Assembly: GCF_904831005.1 (NCBI RefSeq)
Contig: NZ_LR882982.1
Span: 558,001 to 622,000, forward strand
Length of the DNA stretch: 64,000 nt
Source: Microbacterium hydrocarbonoxydans
GTDB taxonomy: Bacteria > Actinomycetota > Actinomycetes > Actinomycetales > Microbacteriaceae
Direction of reading: 5' to 3'
The translations under genes were made by a program, and so were the position numbers. A model generated the notes under the pieces. That model worked only from the letters and a program-made list of their open reading frames with translations, was not told the origin of the DNA and made no database searches. Every line of letters begins with the position of its first letter. Within the stretch, counting starts at the first letter, position 1. Below, in pieces: positions 1 through 9,048 of this stretch.

Positions 1-13
1 CTACGATAGGACC

Positions 14-1789
14 ATGGCACAGAAAGCGCTTTCCCATCCGGCCGCGCTCATCGACGGGCAGCATCCGACGCGTTCTGTGCTGCGCCTCGTGGCACGCCGT
101 CCCTGGCGACTCACCTTCGCGATCACGGCCTTCGCGGTCAAAGAGATCCCGATGTGGTTCCTGCCCGTCATCACCGCGGCGATCATCGATGTCGTGGCGA
201 CCCAGGGCGAGGTGAGCGAGGTTCTGTGGTGGTTCGCGCTCGCCGCGGTGCTGCTGCTGCAGAACTATCCGAACCACATCATCTACACCCGCAACTTCAT
301 GACCGTGGTGCGCGACCTCGGCGCCGACCTGCGCAATGCCCTGACCGCACGCCTGCAGAGCCTGTCTATCGGCTACCACACGCGCGTGAGCTCGTCGATC
401 GTGCAGACCAAGGTGGTGCGCGACGTCGAGAACGTCGAGCTCATGCTGCAGCAGGTCACGCATCCGCTTCTGTCGTCGACCATGGTCATGATCGGCGCCC
501 TCGCCATGACGGCCATCACCGTGCCGCAGTTCCTTCCCGTCTACGCGCTGGCCGTGCCCATCGCGATCGGCATCCGATACGGCATGCGCAATCGCTCCCA
601 GCGACGCAACGAGGTCTTCCGACGCGAGATCGAGACGCTGTCGGCGCGCGTCGGCGAGATGGCCTCTCTGATCCCCGTCACCCGCGCGCACGGCCTCGAG
701 CAGACGGCGATCACGCGCGTCGCCGGAGGCGCCGACGGGGTGCGCCGCGCCGGGCTCGATCTCGATCTGCTCAACGGCCGGGTCGCCTCGATCTCGTGGG
801 TCGCGATGCAGGTGCTCGGCGTGGCGTGCCTCATGCTGGCCGCGGTGTGCGCACTCACCGGCTTCCTTCCCATCACGCCCGGCGAGGTCGTGATGCTCTC
901 GAGCTACTTCACCCTGCTCACCGGCGGCCTCACCCAGCTGCTCATGCTCATCCCGGTCGGCGCTCGCGGCCTCGAGTCCGTGCGGTCGATCGCCGAGGTG
1001 CTGCAGGAGCCCGATGTCGAGCAGAACTCCGGCAAGCGCGTCGTGTCGGCCGTCCGCGGCGAGATCGTCCTCGACTCCGCCACGCATCGATATGCGGATG
1101 CCGACGAAGACGCCCTGGTCGAGATCGACCTGCGGATCGCACCCGGCGAGACCGTCGCCTTCGTGGGCTCCTCGGGCTCGGGCAAATCGACCCTCTTGAA
1201 TCTCGTGCTCGGATTCGTCCGGCCCTCGAGCGGTCGCATCCTCCTCGACGGGGCGGACATGCAGGAGCTCGATCTTCGAACGGTGCGCCGCTCGATCTCT
1301 GTCGTGCCGCAGGAGTCGGTGCTGTTCGAGGGATCCGTGTTCGACAACATCGCCTACGGCATGCCCGACATCACGCCCGATCGCGTCGAGCGGGCGCTGC
1401 GAGACGCGAATGCCTGGGAGTTCGTGAGCGAGCAGCCCGAGGGATGGCACACGGTCGTCGGCGAGAGGGGAGCGCGCCTGTCGGGCGGACAGCGCCAGCG
1501 CCTGGCCATCGCGCGCGCACTCGTGCGAGATCCGCGGATCCTGCTGCTCGACGAGGCGACGAGCGCGCTCGACCCCGAATCGGAGGGGCTCGTCAAAGAG
1601 GCGCTCGAACGACTCATGCGGGGCCGTACCACCCTCGTGGTCGCGCATCGCCTGTCGACGATCCGACAGGCCGACCGCATCGTGGTGCTCGAGCACGGAC
1701 GCATCGTCGAGCAGGGATCACACGACGAGCTGCTCGCCGCCGACGGTCGATACGCTCGACTGCACCTCGTGCAGAACGGTATGAGATGA
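14..1789 (+). CDS. ABC transporter, fused permease and ATP-binding exporter
   Basis: A 591-residue half-size ABC exporter. The N-terminal ~340 residues form the membrane domain, with hydrophobic helices from about residue 35 on. The C-terminal nucleotide-binding domain has a Walker A motif (GSSGSGKS, residues 385-392), the LSGGQ signature at 489-493, Walker B LLLDE at 510-514, and the H-loop in VVAHRLST. Such proteins act as dimers that export lipids, drugs or peptides; the substrate cannot be read from the sequence. Only 13 bases precede the ATG, so a partner gene just outside the window cannot be excluded. The next gene starts 28 bp downstream on the same strand, so it may belong to the same transcription unit as the sugar-related genes that follow. 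Confidence 0.9.
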   Translation: MAQKALSHPAALIDGQHPTRSVLRLVARRPWRLTFAITAFAVKEIPMWFLPVITAAIIDVVATQGEVSEVLWWFALAAVLLLQNYPNHIIYTRNFMTVVRDLGADLRNALTARLQSLSIGYHTRVSSSIVQTKVVRDVENVELMLQQVTHPLLSSTMVMIGALAMTAITVPQFLPVYALAVPIAIGIRYGMRNRSQRRNEVFRREIETLSARVGEMASLIPVTRAHGLEQTAITRVAGGADGVRRAGLDLDLLNGRVASISWVAMQVLGVACLMLAAVCALTGFLPITPGEVVMLSSYFTLLTGGLTQLLMLIPVGARGLESVRSIAEVLQEPDVEQNSGKRVVSAVRGEIVLDSATHRYADADEDALVEIDLRIAPGETVAFVGSSGSGKSTLLNLVLGFVRPSSGRILLDGADMQELDLRTVRRSISVVPQESVLFEGSVFDNIAYGMPDITPDRVERALRDANAWEFVSEQPEGWHTVVGERGARLSGGQRQRLAIARALVRDPRILLLDEATSALDPESEGLVKEALERLMRGRTTLVVAHRLSTIRQADRIVVLEHGRIVEQGSHDELLAADGRYARLHLVQNGMR

Positions 1790-1817
1790 CCCCGTCCCGG
1801 CGTCCTGAGGAGGACCG

Positions 1818-2909
1818 ATGACATCCGACAAGATCCTTCGCGCAGCCCTCGTGGGCACAGGCTCCGTGGCGAACTCGCACGCGAGAGCGGTGGCGGCGTA
1901 CCCTCGAGCGGAACTCGTGGCGGTCGCCGACCTGAGCCGTGAGAAGGCCGAGGAGTTCGCCGCTCGATACGGTGTCGAGGCCGCGTACGGCGACCTCGAC
2001 GAGATGCTCGCCGCCGAGCAGCCCGACGTGGTGCTCATCTGCACGCCGCCGGCGCCGCACCGCGCGCAGTCGCTCGCCGCCTTCGCGTCGGGTGCGCATG
2101 TGATCGTCGAGAAGCCGCCGGCACCCTCTCTCAGCGAGCTCGATGAGATGCGCGCTGCGGCGGCGGCGGCGGAACGACAGCTCGCGGTCGTCTTCCAGCA
2201 GCGCACCGGCACGGCGGCCGCGCACGTGCGCGGCCTGCTGCAGAGCGGCGCGCTCGGTCGCCCGCTCGTCGCGGTGTGCCAGACGCTGTGGTTCCGCGAC
2301 GCCGACTACTTCGCGGTGCCGTGGCGAGGCAGGTGGCAGACCGAGGGCGGCGGTACGACTCTGGGTCACGGCATCCACCAGATCGATCTCCTCGCGCACC
2401 TTCTGGGTGACTGGTCGGCCGTGAGGGGGGAACTGTGGCGGCTCGACCGCGAGACCGAGACGGAGGACGTCTCGACCGCCACGGTCGTCTTCGAGCAGGG
2501 TGTCGTCGCGCAGCTGGTGACGAGCGCGGTGTCGCCGCGAGAGACGAGCTCGATCCGCATCGACACGCAGAAGGCGACGATCACCGTCGATCACCTGTAC
2601 GGCCACGGGCACGAGAACTGGCGCATCACCCCTGCTCCCGGCTTCGAGTCAGAGGCCGACGGATGGGCGTTCCCGGAGGCCGAGGAGCGCAGCGACCACG
2701 AGCCGCTGCTGCGAGACGTGTTCGACGCGCTCCTCGACGGGCAACCGCTTCCGCCCACGGCCGATGCTCCTGCCCGTTCTCTCGAGATCGTGGCCGCGAT
2801 CTATGCCTCGGCTGCGGCCGGCGGTGCGGTCGTGACACCCGAGACGCTCGCCGCGCATCCCACGCATCGCGACGGCTTCGAGAGTCCTGTCGCAGACCTG
2901 CGCCGATGA
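1818..2909 (+). CDS. Gfo/Idh/MocA family oxidoreductase
   Basis: A 363-residue NAD(P)-dependent sugar or polyol dehydrogenase-like protein. The N-terminal Rossmann fold begins with ALVGTGSVANSHA (residues ~9-21). The family EKP motif occurs as VIVEKPPAPS near residue 100, followed by the C-terminal alpha/beta domain with GHGIHQIDLL, where the catalytic His/Asp region of the family lies. A GGAGGA ribosome site sits just upstream of the ATG. The stop overlaps the next gene by 4 bp (ATGA), which implies translational coupling with the GH43-like protein. The exact substrate is unknown; context suggests carbohydrate oxidation. Confidence 0.9.
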   Translation: MTSDKILRAALVGTGSVANSHARAVAAYPRAELVAVADLSREKAEEFAARYGVEAAYGDLDEMLAAEQPDVVLICTPPAPHRAQSLAAFASGAHVIVEKPPAPSLSELDEMRAAAAAAERQLAVVFQQRTGTAAAHVRGLLQSGALGRPLVAVCQTLWFRDADYFAVPWRGRWQTEGGGTTLGHGIHQIDLLAHLLGDWSAVRGELWRLDRETETEDVSTATVVFEQGVVAQLVTSAVSPRETSSIRIDTQKATITVDHLYGHGHENWRITPAPGFESEADGWAFPEAEERSDHEPLLRDVFDALLDGQPLPPTADAPARSLEIVAAIYASAAAGGAVVTPETLAAHPTHRDGFESPVADLRR

Positions 2910-3832
2910 TCGAGCTGTTCCGGGACCCGGTCTACGACGGGGCGACCGATCCCCGCGTCGTGATCGACCGGAGCGGCCGGTGGTGGATGTTCTACACGCA
3001 ACGGCGCGCGAGCCTCGAGGACCCGGGCCCCGGGGTCTCGTGGGTCCATGGCAGCCGGGTGGGTGTGGCCTCCTCGGTCGACGGCGTGAGCTGGGACTAC
3101 GAAGGAACGCTCGGGCCGGCGGCATCCGGTCTGGAGCTCGAGCAGGGCACCCCTCCGGCGGAGGTCGATCGCACCCACTGGGCACCCGAGGTCGTCTGGG
3201 ACGGTTCGCTCTGGCACATGTATCTCACCGAGATCGACGGCGTGCCCGATCGATGGCCCGGGTTCGTGCGGGAGATCGTGGAGTACTCCTCCGACGATCT
3301 GCGTCGGTGGACGCGCCGCGGACCGCTGCGGCTGAGCAGCGATCGGGTGATCGACGCGGCCGTCGCGCGCACATCGGACGGATTCTGGCGGCTCTGGTAC
3401 AAGGATGAAGCCGCGGACTCGGTGACCATGGTCGCGTCATCCCCTGACCTGCGCGAGTGGAGCCTCGACGGGGTCGCGATCGGAGGCCGCCCGCACGAAG
3501 GCCCCACGGTGTTCGCACTCGGCGGCTTCTGGTGGATGATTGTCGACGAGTGGCGGGGGATGGGTGTGTACCGGTCGGATGACGGCATCGGCTGGATGCG
3601 TCAGGGCGGAGACGATGCCGTGATCCTCGCCGAAGCTCCCGGTGGCGGATGCGGCAGCCACGGGGCGCACGTGCAGCACGGCGAGGAGATGTGGTTCTAC
3701 TTCTTCGGCCCTGCAGAGGGCGCCCCCTCGCACACGCCGACGGGCGAGCACCGGCGGTCTGCGATATACCGGTTGGGTCTCGACGTCGAGGCGGGGAAAC
3801 TGATCGTGAGAGAATCGAAACCGCTGCGGTAA
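2906..3832 (+). CDS. Glycoside hydrolase, GH43/GH117-like five-bladed propeller
   Basis: A 308-residue protein starting at the ATG that overlaps the previous stop; the open frame extends further upstream only as a shadow of the preceding gene. Repeated blade motifs are seen: ATDPRVV with FYT, HWAPEVVWDG with WHMYLT, FWRLWYKD, HEGPTVF with FWWMIVDEW, and MWFYFFG. These match five-bladed beta-propeller glycosidases, where Asp in TDP and Glu in HEGP are the usual acid/base candidates. There is no signal peptide, so the enzyme is probably cytosolic and acts on imported oligosaccharides. Family placement (GH43, GH117 or GH32-like) is not certain from motifs alone. It forms an operon with the oxidoreductase. 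Confidence 0.7.
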   Translation: MIELFRDPVYDGATDPRVVIDRSGRWWMFYTQRRASLEDPGPGVSWVHGSRVGVASSVDGVSWDYEGTLGPAASGLELEQGTPPAEVDRTHWAPEVVWDGSLWHMYLTEIDGVPDRWPGFVREIVEYSSDDLRRWTRRGPLRLSSDRVIDAAVARTSDGFWRLWYKDEAADSVTMVASSPDLREWSLDGVAIGGRPHEGPTVFALGGFWWMIVDEWRGMGVYRSDDGIGWMRQGGDDAVILAEAPGGGCGSHGAHVQHGEEMWFYFFGPAEGAPSHTPTGEHRRSAIYRLGLDVEAGKLIVRESKPLR

Positions 3833-3860
3833 ACGATGTAAACCCCGGGCTATTTGCCGG

Positions 3861-3876
3861 TTGCGAAACGTTTCAA
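3861..3876. promoter_or_regulatory. LacI-type operator upstream of sugar ABC importer
   Basis: The 16-bp stretch TTGCGAAACGTTTCAA contains a perfect GAAACGTTTC palindrome with the central CG typical of LacI/CcpA-family operators. A second, weaker half-matching site (GTAAGCGTTTTCC) lies about 20 bp downstream. Both lie in the gap before the solute-binding protein gene. The LacI regulator at 8020-9048 closes this gene set and is the obvious candidate ligand. Site identity is inference from the palindrome and position. Confidence 0.65.
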
Positions 3877-3992
3877 TTTCGATTAGCGTGCAGGTAAGCG
3901 TTTTCCCCGCACCGGGAGAACATACCCGCAGCACATGGACACTGACGTTCCGCGGCCCTGCCGAACGAGGACGTTCACCAGAGAGGACAAAG

Positions 3993-5288
3993 ATGTTCAG
4001 CAAGAAGCGTCTGGCGGCCACAGCGGCCGTCGCCACCAGCGCCGCGCTGGTACTCGCCGGCTGCGCCGGCGGTGGCACCCCCGAGGGTGGAGCCACCTAC
4101 GACCCCGACGAGAAGGTCACGCTCGACCTCGCGTTCTGGGGCAACGACGTCCGCGCCGATCTCTACAACCAGGCGATCGAGGCGTTCAACGAGGAGTACC
4201 CGAACATCACGGTCAACGCGACCTTCCTCGGATTCCCCGAGTTCTGGGAGAAGCGTCAGACCGAGGCTGCCGGCGGCGGCCTCCCCGACGTCATGCAGTT
4301 CGACTACTCGTACCTCCGTCAGTACTCCGAGAACGGGCTGCTGCTCGACCTCGAGCCCTACCTCGGATCCGTCATCGAGACCGACCCCCTGCCCGAGAAC
4401 ATCCTCGGCATCGGCGTCGTCGACGACACCACCTACGGCATCGCGACCTCGACCAACGCCTGGGGCATGTTCACGAACCCCACGCTCCTCGCGACCGCGG
4501 GTGTCGAGGAGTTCGCCGGCGGGGACTGGGCCGACTACGACGAGTGGATCGGCGAGGTCACCGATGCGAGCGGCGGAGCGTTCTGGGGCGGGTCCGACTG
4601 GACCGGCCGCATTCAGAACTTCGAGATCCAGCTGCGCAGCGAAGGCAAGAACCTCTTCGACGAGGACGGCACTCCCGGCTTCGACGAGGAGCGTCTGAAA
4701 GAGTTCTGGGAGGCGGGAGCCGACATCCGCGACGGCGCCGTGGTGCCGCAGCAGACGGTCGAAGAACTCACCCCGCTCACCGCGTTCGACGCGGCCAAGA
4801 ACGCCAGCGAGCTGACGTGGGACAACTTCGGTGCCGGCTACCTCGCCAACCTCGGCGAGAGCTACACCGAGCTCGGCCTGGTCGCCCCTCCGGTCACGGA
4901 GGAGGGCACCAAGGACCTCTACCTGAAGCCGTCGATGCTGCACACGATCTCGGCCAAGACCGAGCACCCGGAAGCTGCTGCGACGCTGGTCAACTTCCTC
5001 GTGAACTCGCCCCAGTCCGGTGAGATCTTCGGTACGAACCGCGGCCTGCCCGCATCCGAGACCGCTCTCGAAGCCGCCGACCTCGACCCGATGAGCCAGC
5101 TCGTCAAGGACTACGAGGAGTCCATCTCCGACCGTCTCGGCGACGCGCCTCCTGTGCCGATCGTCGGCTACGGCACGCTCGAAGAGAAGTTCCGCGTGCT
5201 GGGCACCGAGCTGAACTACGGCACGACCACGGTCGACGAGGCCGTGACGCAGTTCTTCTCCGAGATGGACGTCGTCCTCAACCAGTGA
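3993..5288 (+). CDS. Sugar ABC transporter substrate-binding lipoprotein (family 1)
   Basis: A 431-residue extracellular binding protein. The chosen ATG follows a GAGAGG ribosome site; the upstream in-frame extension covers the promoter and operator. The lipoprotein signal peptide ends in LAGC with the lipidated Cys at residue 24. The mature part has the family signature of cluster B/family 1 sugar binders (LDLAFWGNDVRADLYNQA near the N-terminus, and a P-rich FPEFW segment). It captures a carbohydrate outside the membrane and delivers it to the two downstream permeases. The LacI-like palindrome upstream suggests induction by the transported sugar. Confidence 0.93.
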   Translation: MFSKKRLAATAAVATSAALVLAGCAGGGTPEGGATYDPDEKVTLDLAFWGNDVRADLYNQAIEAFNEEYPNITVNATFLGFPEFWEKRQTEAAGGGLPDVMQFDYSYLRQYSENGLLLDLEPYLGSVIETDPLPENILGIGVVDDTTYGIATSTNAWGMFTNPTLLATAGVEEFAGGDWADYDEWIGEVTDASGGAFWGGSDWTGRIQNFEIQLRSEGKNLFDEDGTPGFDEERLKEFWEAGADIRDGAVVPQQTVEELTPLTAFDAAKNASELTWDNFGAGYLANLGESYTELGLVAPPVTEEGTKDLYLKPSMLHTISAKTEHPEAAATLVNFLVNSPQSGEIFGTNRGLPASETALEAADLDPMSQLVKDYEESISDRLGDAPPVPIVGYGTLEEKFRVLGTELNYGTTTVDEAVTQFFSEMDVVLNQ

Positions 5289-5353
5289 TCCCGTCGGTGG
5301 GCCGGACGATGCGTCCGGCCCACCGCACCCCACCCACTTCGGAAGGAGCTGTC

Positions 5354-6355
5354 ATGAGCACGACGGCCACGAGGACGATCGTCACGGGCAAGAAGTCCGG
5401 GCGTGGGAAGGCGCTGCGCAGCGGCCGCCGCCCTGAGAACGAGCTCGAGCGGCCGGGCCAGAAGGCCCGCCTGCGCCGCGAGACGGCGACCGGTTACGCG
5501 TTCCTGACGCCCTGGCTGATCGGATTCTTCGGTCTGACGGGTGTGCCGATGGTGTACTCGCTGTACCTGTCCTTCACGAAGTACAACATCTTCCAGCCGC
5601 CGAAGTGGATCGGGCTGGACAACTACATCCGGCTCTTCACGAGCGACCCGAACTTCATCCAGTCGGCGCAGATCACCCTTGTCTACGTGTTCATCGGAAC
5701 CCCGATCACGTTGGCGGCGGCGCTGGGTGTCGCCATGCTGCTGAACTACCGCGACAAGGGCGCCGGATTCTTCCGCTCCGCCTTCTACGCCCCGTCGCTG
5801 ATCGGCGGCTCGGTCTCCGTCGCGATCGTGTGGCGGGCGATGTTCTCGTCCGACGGTCCGGTCGACAGCGGCCTGCAGATCTTCGGGGTCGACCTCGGTG
5901 GGTGGATCGGAAACCCCAGCCTCGTGCTGCCGATGATGATCCTGCTCGCCGTGTGGCAGTTCGGGGCGACGATGGTGATCTTCCTCGCGGGACTCAAGCA
6001 GATCCCGAAGGAGCTGTACGAGGCGGCCGAGATGGACGGCGCGAACGCGTTCCGCCGATTCCGCGCGGTGACGATCCCGATGCTCTCTCCGGTGATGTTC
6101 TTCAACCTGCTGCTGGGTCTGATCGGCGCCTTCCAGGTGTTCGCGTCGGCGTACATCATCTCGAACGGCACCGGCGGCCCCGCCGGCATGACGAACTTCA
6201 TCACCGTGTACCTGTACAAGCGAGGGTTCTCCGACGGACAGATGGGCTACGCGGCCGCGATCGCGTGGGTCCTCCTGGTCGTCGTCGCGATCATCGCCTT
6301 CATCCTCTTCCGCACCCAGAGGTCGTGGGTGCACTACTCGGGAGACGACAAATGA
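5354..6355 (+). CDS. Carbohydrate ABC transporter permease (MalF/UgpA type)
   Basis: A 333-residue integral membrane protein with a ~45-residue basic N-terminus and six predicted helices. The cytoplasmic EAA loop reads EAAEMDGANAFRRF and contacts the ATPase. The ATG follows GGAAGGAG. The stop overlaps the next permease start by 4 bp (ATGA). It forms the transmembrane channel together with the next gene product. No ATP-binding subunit is encoded next to it, as is common for actinobacterial sugar importers that share one MsiK-type ATPase. Confidence 0.95.
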   Translation: MSTTATRTIVTGKKSGRGKALRSGRRPENELERPGQKARLRRETATGYAFLTPWLIGFFGLTGVPMVYSLYLSFTKYNIFQPPKWIGLDNYIRLFTSDPNFIQSAQITLVYVFIGTPITLAAALGVAMLLNYRDKGAGFFRSAFYAPSLIGGSVSVAIVWRAMFSSDGPVDSGLQIFGVDLGGWIGNPSLVLPMMILLAVWQFGATMVIFLAGLKQIPKELYEAAEMDGANAFRRFRAVTIPMLSPVMFFNLLLGLIGAFQVFASAYIISNGTGGPAGMTNFITVYLYKRGFSDGQMGYAAAIAWVLLVVVAIIAFILFRTQRSWVHYSGDDK

Positions 6356-7293
6356 GCACCTCCAACCAGGCCACCACGTCAGGCTCCGCGTCGACGCCGG
6401 TGTTCGCCGTGCAGCAGACGATGCCCGCCGGCCCGCCCGCCCCCCGTCGCAGGATCAAGCGCAAGACCTGGCAGACCGTCATCTGGTTCATCGGCCTGAT
6501 CGTGCTGACCGCAGTGGTGCTCTACCCGCTGCTCTGGCTGTTCCTGTCGACGTTCAAGCCGAACTCCGAGTTCGGTCAGAACCCGGGCCTGCTCCCCAAC
6601 GCGCCGACGATCGAGAACTACGGCAAGGTCATGGAGGGCATCGCCGGGGTGCCGATGTGGCGCTTCTTCCTGAACTCGCTGATCCTCGCCGCCTCCGCGG
6701 TCGTGGGCACCGTGCTCTCGTCTGCCCTGGCTGCGTACGCGTTCGCCCGCGTGCAGTTCAAGGGTCTCGGAGTGCTGTTCGCCGCGATGATCGGCACGCT
6801 GCTGCTGCCTTTCCACGTCGTGATCATCCCGCAGTACATCATCTTCAACCAGCTCGGCTGGGTCGACACGTTCATCCCGCTGATCCTTCCGAAGTTCCTC
6901 GCCACCGAGGCGTTCTTCGTCTTCCTGCTCGTACAGTTCATCCGCCAGATGCCGCGTGACATGGACGAGGCCGCGCGCATCGACGGCGCAGGACACCTGC
7001 GGATCTTCTGGTCGATCATCCTCCCGCTCATCAAGCCGGCGCTGATCACCTGTGCGATCTTCTCGTTCATCTGGGCGTGGAACGACTTCCTCGGGCCGCT
7101 CCTGTATCTGACGAGCCCCGAGAACTACCCGCTCCCGATCGCGCTGCGCCTCTACAACGACCAGACCTCGTCGTCCGACTACGGTGCGACGGTCACGGCC
7201 TCGTTCGTCGCGCTGCTGCCGGTGCTGCTGTTCTTCGTGGTGTTCCAGCGCTTCCTCGTCGACGGCGTCGCCACTCAGGGATTGAAGGGCTAG
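6352..7293 (+). CDS. Carbohydrate ABC transporter permease (MalG/UgpE type)
   Basis: A 313-residue partner permease starting at an ATG that overlaps the upstream stop. The EAA loop is DEAARIDGAGHLRIFWSIILP, in a form truncated here to its core DEAARIDGAG. Helices at about residues 38-60, 100-125, 135-160, 170-190, 215-240 and 275-295 fit the MalG family. The Pro-rich N-terminal extension (~35 residues) is cytoplasmic. Together with the preceding permease and lipoprotein it makes an importer that needs an ATPase encoded elsewhere. Confidence 0.95.
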   Translation: MSTSNQATTSGSASTPVFAVQQTMPAGPPAPRRRIKRKTWQTVIWFIGLIVLTAVVLYPLLWLFLSTFKPNSEFGQNPGLLPNAPTIENYGKVMEGIAGVPMWRFFLNSLILAASAVVGTVLSSALAAYAFARVQFKGLGVLFAAMIGTLLLPFHVVIIPQYIIFNQLGWVDTFIPLILPKFLATEAFFVFLLVQFIRQMPRDMDEAARIDGAGHLRIFWSIILPLIKPALITCAIFSFIWAWNDFLGPLLYLTSPENYPLPIALRLYNDQTSSSDYGATVTASFVALLPVLLFFVVFQRFLVDGVATQGLKG

Positions 7294-7295
7294 CC

Positions 7296-7973
7296 ATGTC
7301 GGTCATCGGTGCAGAGCGCAAGGCGCGCCGTGCGGCCACGCGTGAGGCCCGCTCCGGCGCCGGTCCCACGGTCGCCGGAGTCGAGCCCGGGGCCAACCCG
7401 GGGGCCGTGGCGAAGTTCGGTCTGTTCGGCGAGGTGCTCACGATCGGCCTGATGATGAGCATCGTCGCCCTCGGCATCGTCACCCTGCCGATCGCACTGG
7501 CCGCCGGCATCCGTCATCTGCGCCGCTTCGTCGCCGCAGAGGACTCGCGGGCCGCCCTCTTCTGGGCCGACGTGCGCGCGGGCATCCTGTCGTCACTCGT
7601 CATCGGTGTTCCGGCCGCACTGATCGCGACCGTGCTCACGATCGATGTGGTGGTCGCAGGCTCGGGAGCACTGCCCGGCGGTCAGGCCATCGCGGTCATC
7701 GGCTGGGCCGGTCTGCTCGCGCTGTGCGTCGTGGTGCTCTTCACAGCCGGTGCCTGGTCACCCGAACTCGGATGGAAGGCGGCGCTGCGGGGAGTACCCG
7801 CGGCCATCAGGGCGGATGCCGCCGGTGCCGCCTACATCGCGGCTGCCGCGATCTTCACCGGCGTCGTGACATGGGCGCTCGCGCCTCTGTTCATCGCGGG
7901 CATCGGCTGCGCAGCGTTGGCCGTCGTGGCCGTGCCGGGGCGTCGTCGGCACCGGGAGAACCGCGCGGGATGA
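7296..7973 (+). CDS. Polytopic membrane protein, possibly DUF624/YesL-like
   Basis: A 225-residue protein beginning 3 bp after the MalG-type permease stop, so it is almost certainly in the same operon. After a basic ~40-residue N-terminus it has about four to five hydrophobic helices (residues ~50-72, 98-118, 128-150, 172-192, 195-212). The GLFGEVLTIGLM start of the hydrophobic part and the position next to sugar ABC genes recall YesL-type DUF624 proteins, but no decisive motif is visible. Function is unknown; a role tied to the sugar importer is inferred from position only. Confidence 0.6.
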   Translation: MSVIGAERKARRAATREARSGAGPTVAGVEPGANPGAVAKFGLFGEVLTIGLMMSIVALGIVTLPIALAAGIRHLRRFVAAEDSRAALFWADVRAGILSSLVIGVPAALIATVLTIDVVVAGSGALPGGQAIAVIGWAGLLALCVVVLFTAGAWSPELGWKAALRGVPAAIRADAAGAAYIAAAAIFTGVVTWALAPLFIAGIGCAALAVVAVPGRRRHRENRAG

Positions 7974-8019
7974 GAAGGTAGTCGTTGGCGCAGCAGGCGC
8001 AGACGGACGGAGGCACGCC

Positions 8020-9048
8020 ATGGCGGTAGGGGTGAAGGACGTCGCTGCCGCGGCCGGCGTCTCGGTCGGCACCGTCTCGAACGTCTTGAACCAGCCGGAG
8101 CGGGTGTCTGCGCGCACCATCGAGAAGGTGCAGCGCGTGATTCAGGAGCTCGGCTTCGTGCGCAATGACGCGGCCAGGCAGTTGAGAGCCGGTCGCAGTC
8201 GCAGTATCGGGCTCGTGGTGCCCGACATCGGCAACCCGTTCTTCGCCGAAGTGGTGCGCGGAGCGGAGGATCGCGCCGCGGACGCCGGGATGACCGTGCT
8301 GCTCGGCAACAGCGACGAGCGCGACGAGCGGCAGCTCGCGCATCTCGAGCTCTTTCAGGAGCAGCGCGTCAACGGCGTGCTGCTCACGCCCGCCTCCGAC
8401 GACCTCTCGGCCGTGCACCGCTTCGCCACGGGCGGCATGCCGGTGATCCTCGTCGACCGCGAGGTGGAGGAGGGGCTGCTTCCGTCGGTCTCGGTCGACG
8501 ACGTCGAGGGTGGCCGTCTGGCTGCCGAGCATCTGCTGTCGGCGGGTCGTCGACGGCTGGCGTTCGTCGGCGGTCCGCAGTCGGTGCAGCAGGTCGCCGA
8601 CCGTCTTCGGGGCGTGCAGGACGCTGTCGCGGCTCACCCCGGCGTCACGCTGGAGATCTTCGAGCAGTCCGCCCTCACCGTGCTGCAGGGCCGAGCGGCC
8701 GGCGAGGTCATCGCTGCGCGGGCGGCGGATTCGCGGCCCGATGCCGTGTTCGCCGCGAACGACCTTCTCGCGGTCGGGCTGCTGCAGGCGTTCAGCTTCG
8801 GTTCCGCCATCCGGGTGCCGGATGACATCGCGATGGTCGGCTACGACGACATCGACTTCGCGTCGGCCACCGTCGTGCCGCTGAGCTCGGTGCGACAGCC
8901 GGCGCGACTGCTCGGCTGGACCGGCGTCGATCTGCTGCTCAAGGAGCTCGACGGCGTCGAACACGACCGCCGCGTGCGGTTCCAGCCCGAGCTCGTGGTG
9001 CGCGAGTCGAGCTCCGCGGGCCTCTCGGAGTCCACTCCCGTTCGTTGA
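8020..9048 (+). CDS. LacI family transcriptional regulator
   Basis: A 342-residue repressor. The helix-turn-helix at residues 5-50 reads VKDVAAAAGVSVGTVSNVLN, followed by the hinge segment NDAARQLRAG and the periplasmic-binding-like effector domain (GLVVPDIGNPFFAEV; later AMVGYDDIDFA). The start has a GGAGG site. It closes the ABC importer gene set and probably represses it through the palindrome upstream of the binding-protein gene. Oddity: the last codons and the stop lie inside the first copy of a dispersed repeat (CGTTCGTTGAGCG), so the repeat supplies the end of the protein (…PVR stop). Confidence 0.93.
   Translation: MAVGVKDVAAAAGVSVGTVSNVLNQPERVSARTIEKVQRVIQELGFVRNDAARQLRAGRSRSIGLVVPDIGNPFFAEVVRGAEDRAADAGMTVLLGNSDERDERQLAHLELFQEQRVNGVLLTPASDDLSAVHRFATGGMPVILVDREVEEGLLPSVSVDDVEGGRLAAEHLLSAGRRRLAFVGGPQSVQQVADRLRGVQDAVAAHPGVTLEIFEQSALTVLQGRAAGEVIAARAADSRPDAVFAANDLLAVGLLQAFSFGSAIRVPDDIAMVGYDDIDFASATVVPLSSVRQPARLLGWTGVDLLLKELDGVEHDRRVRFQPELVVRESSSAGLSESTPVR

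Noticed and set aside
3975..5333. A 452-codon minus-strand frame across the binding-protein gene
   Set aside because: Antisense to a clear lipoprotein with lipobox; composition is shadow-like.
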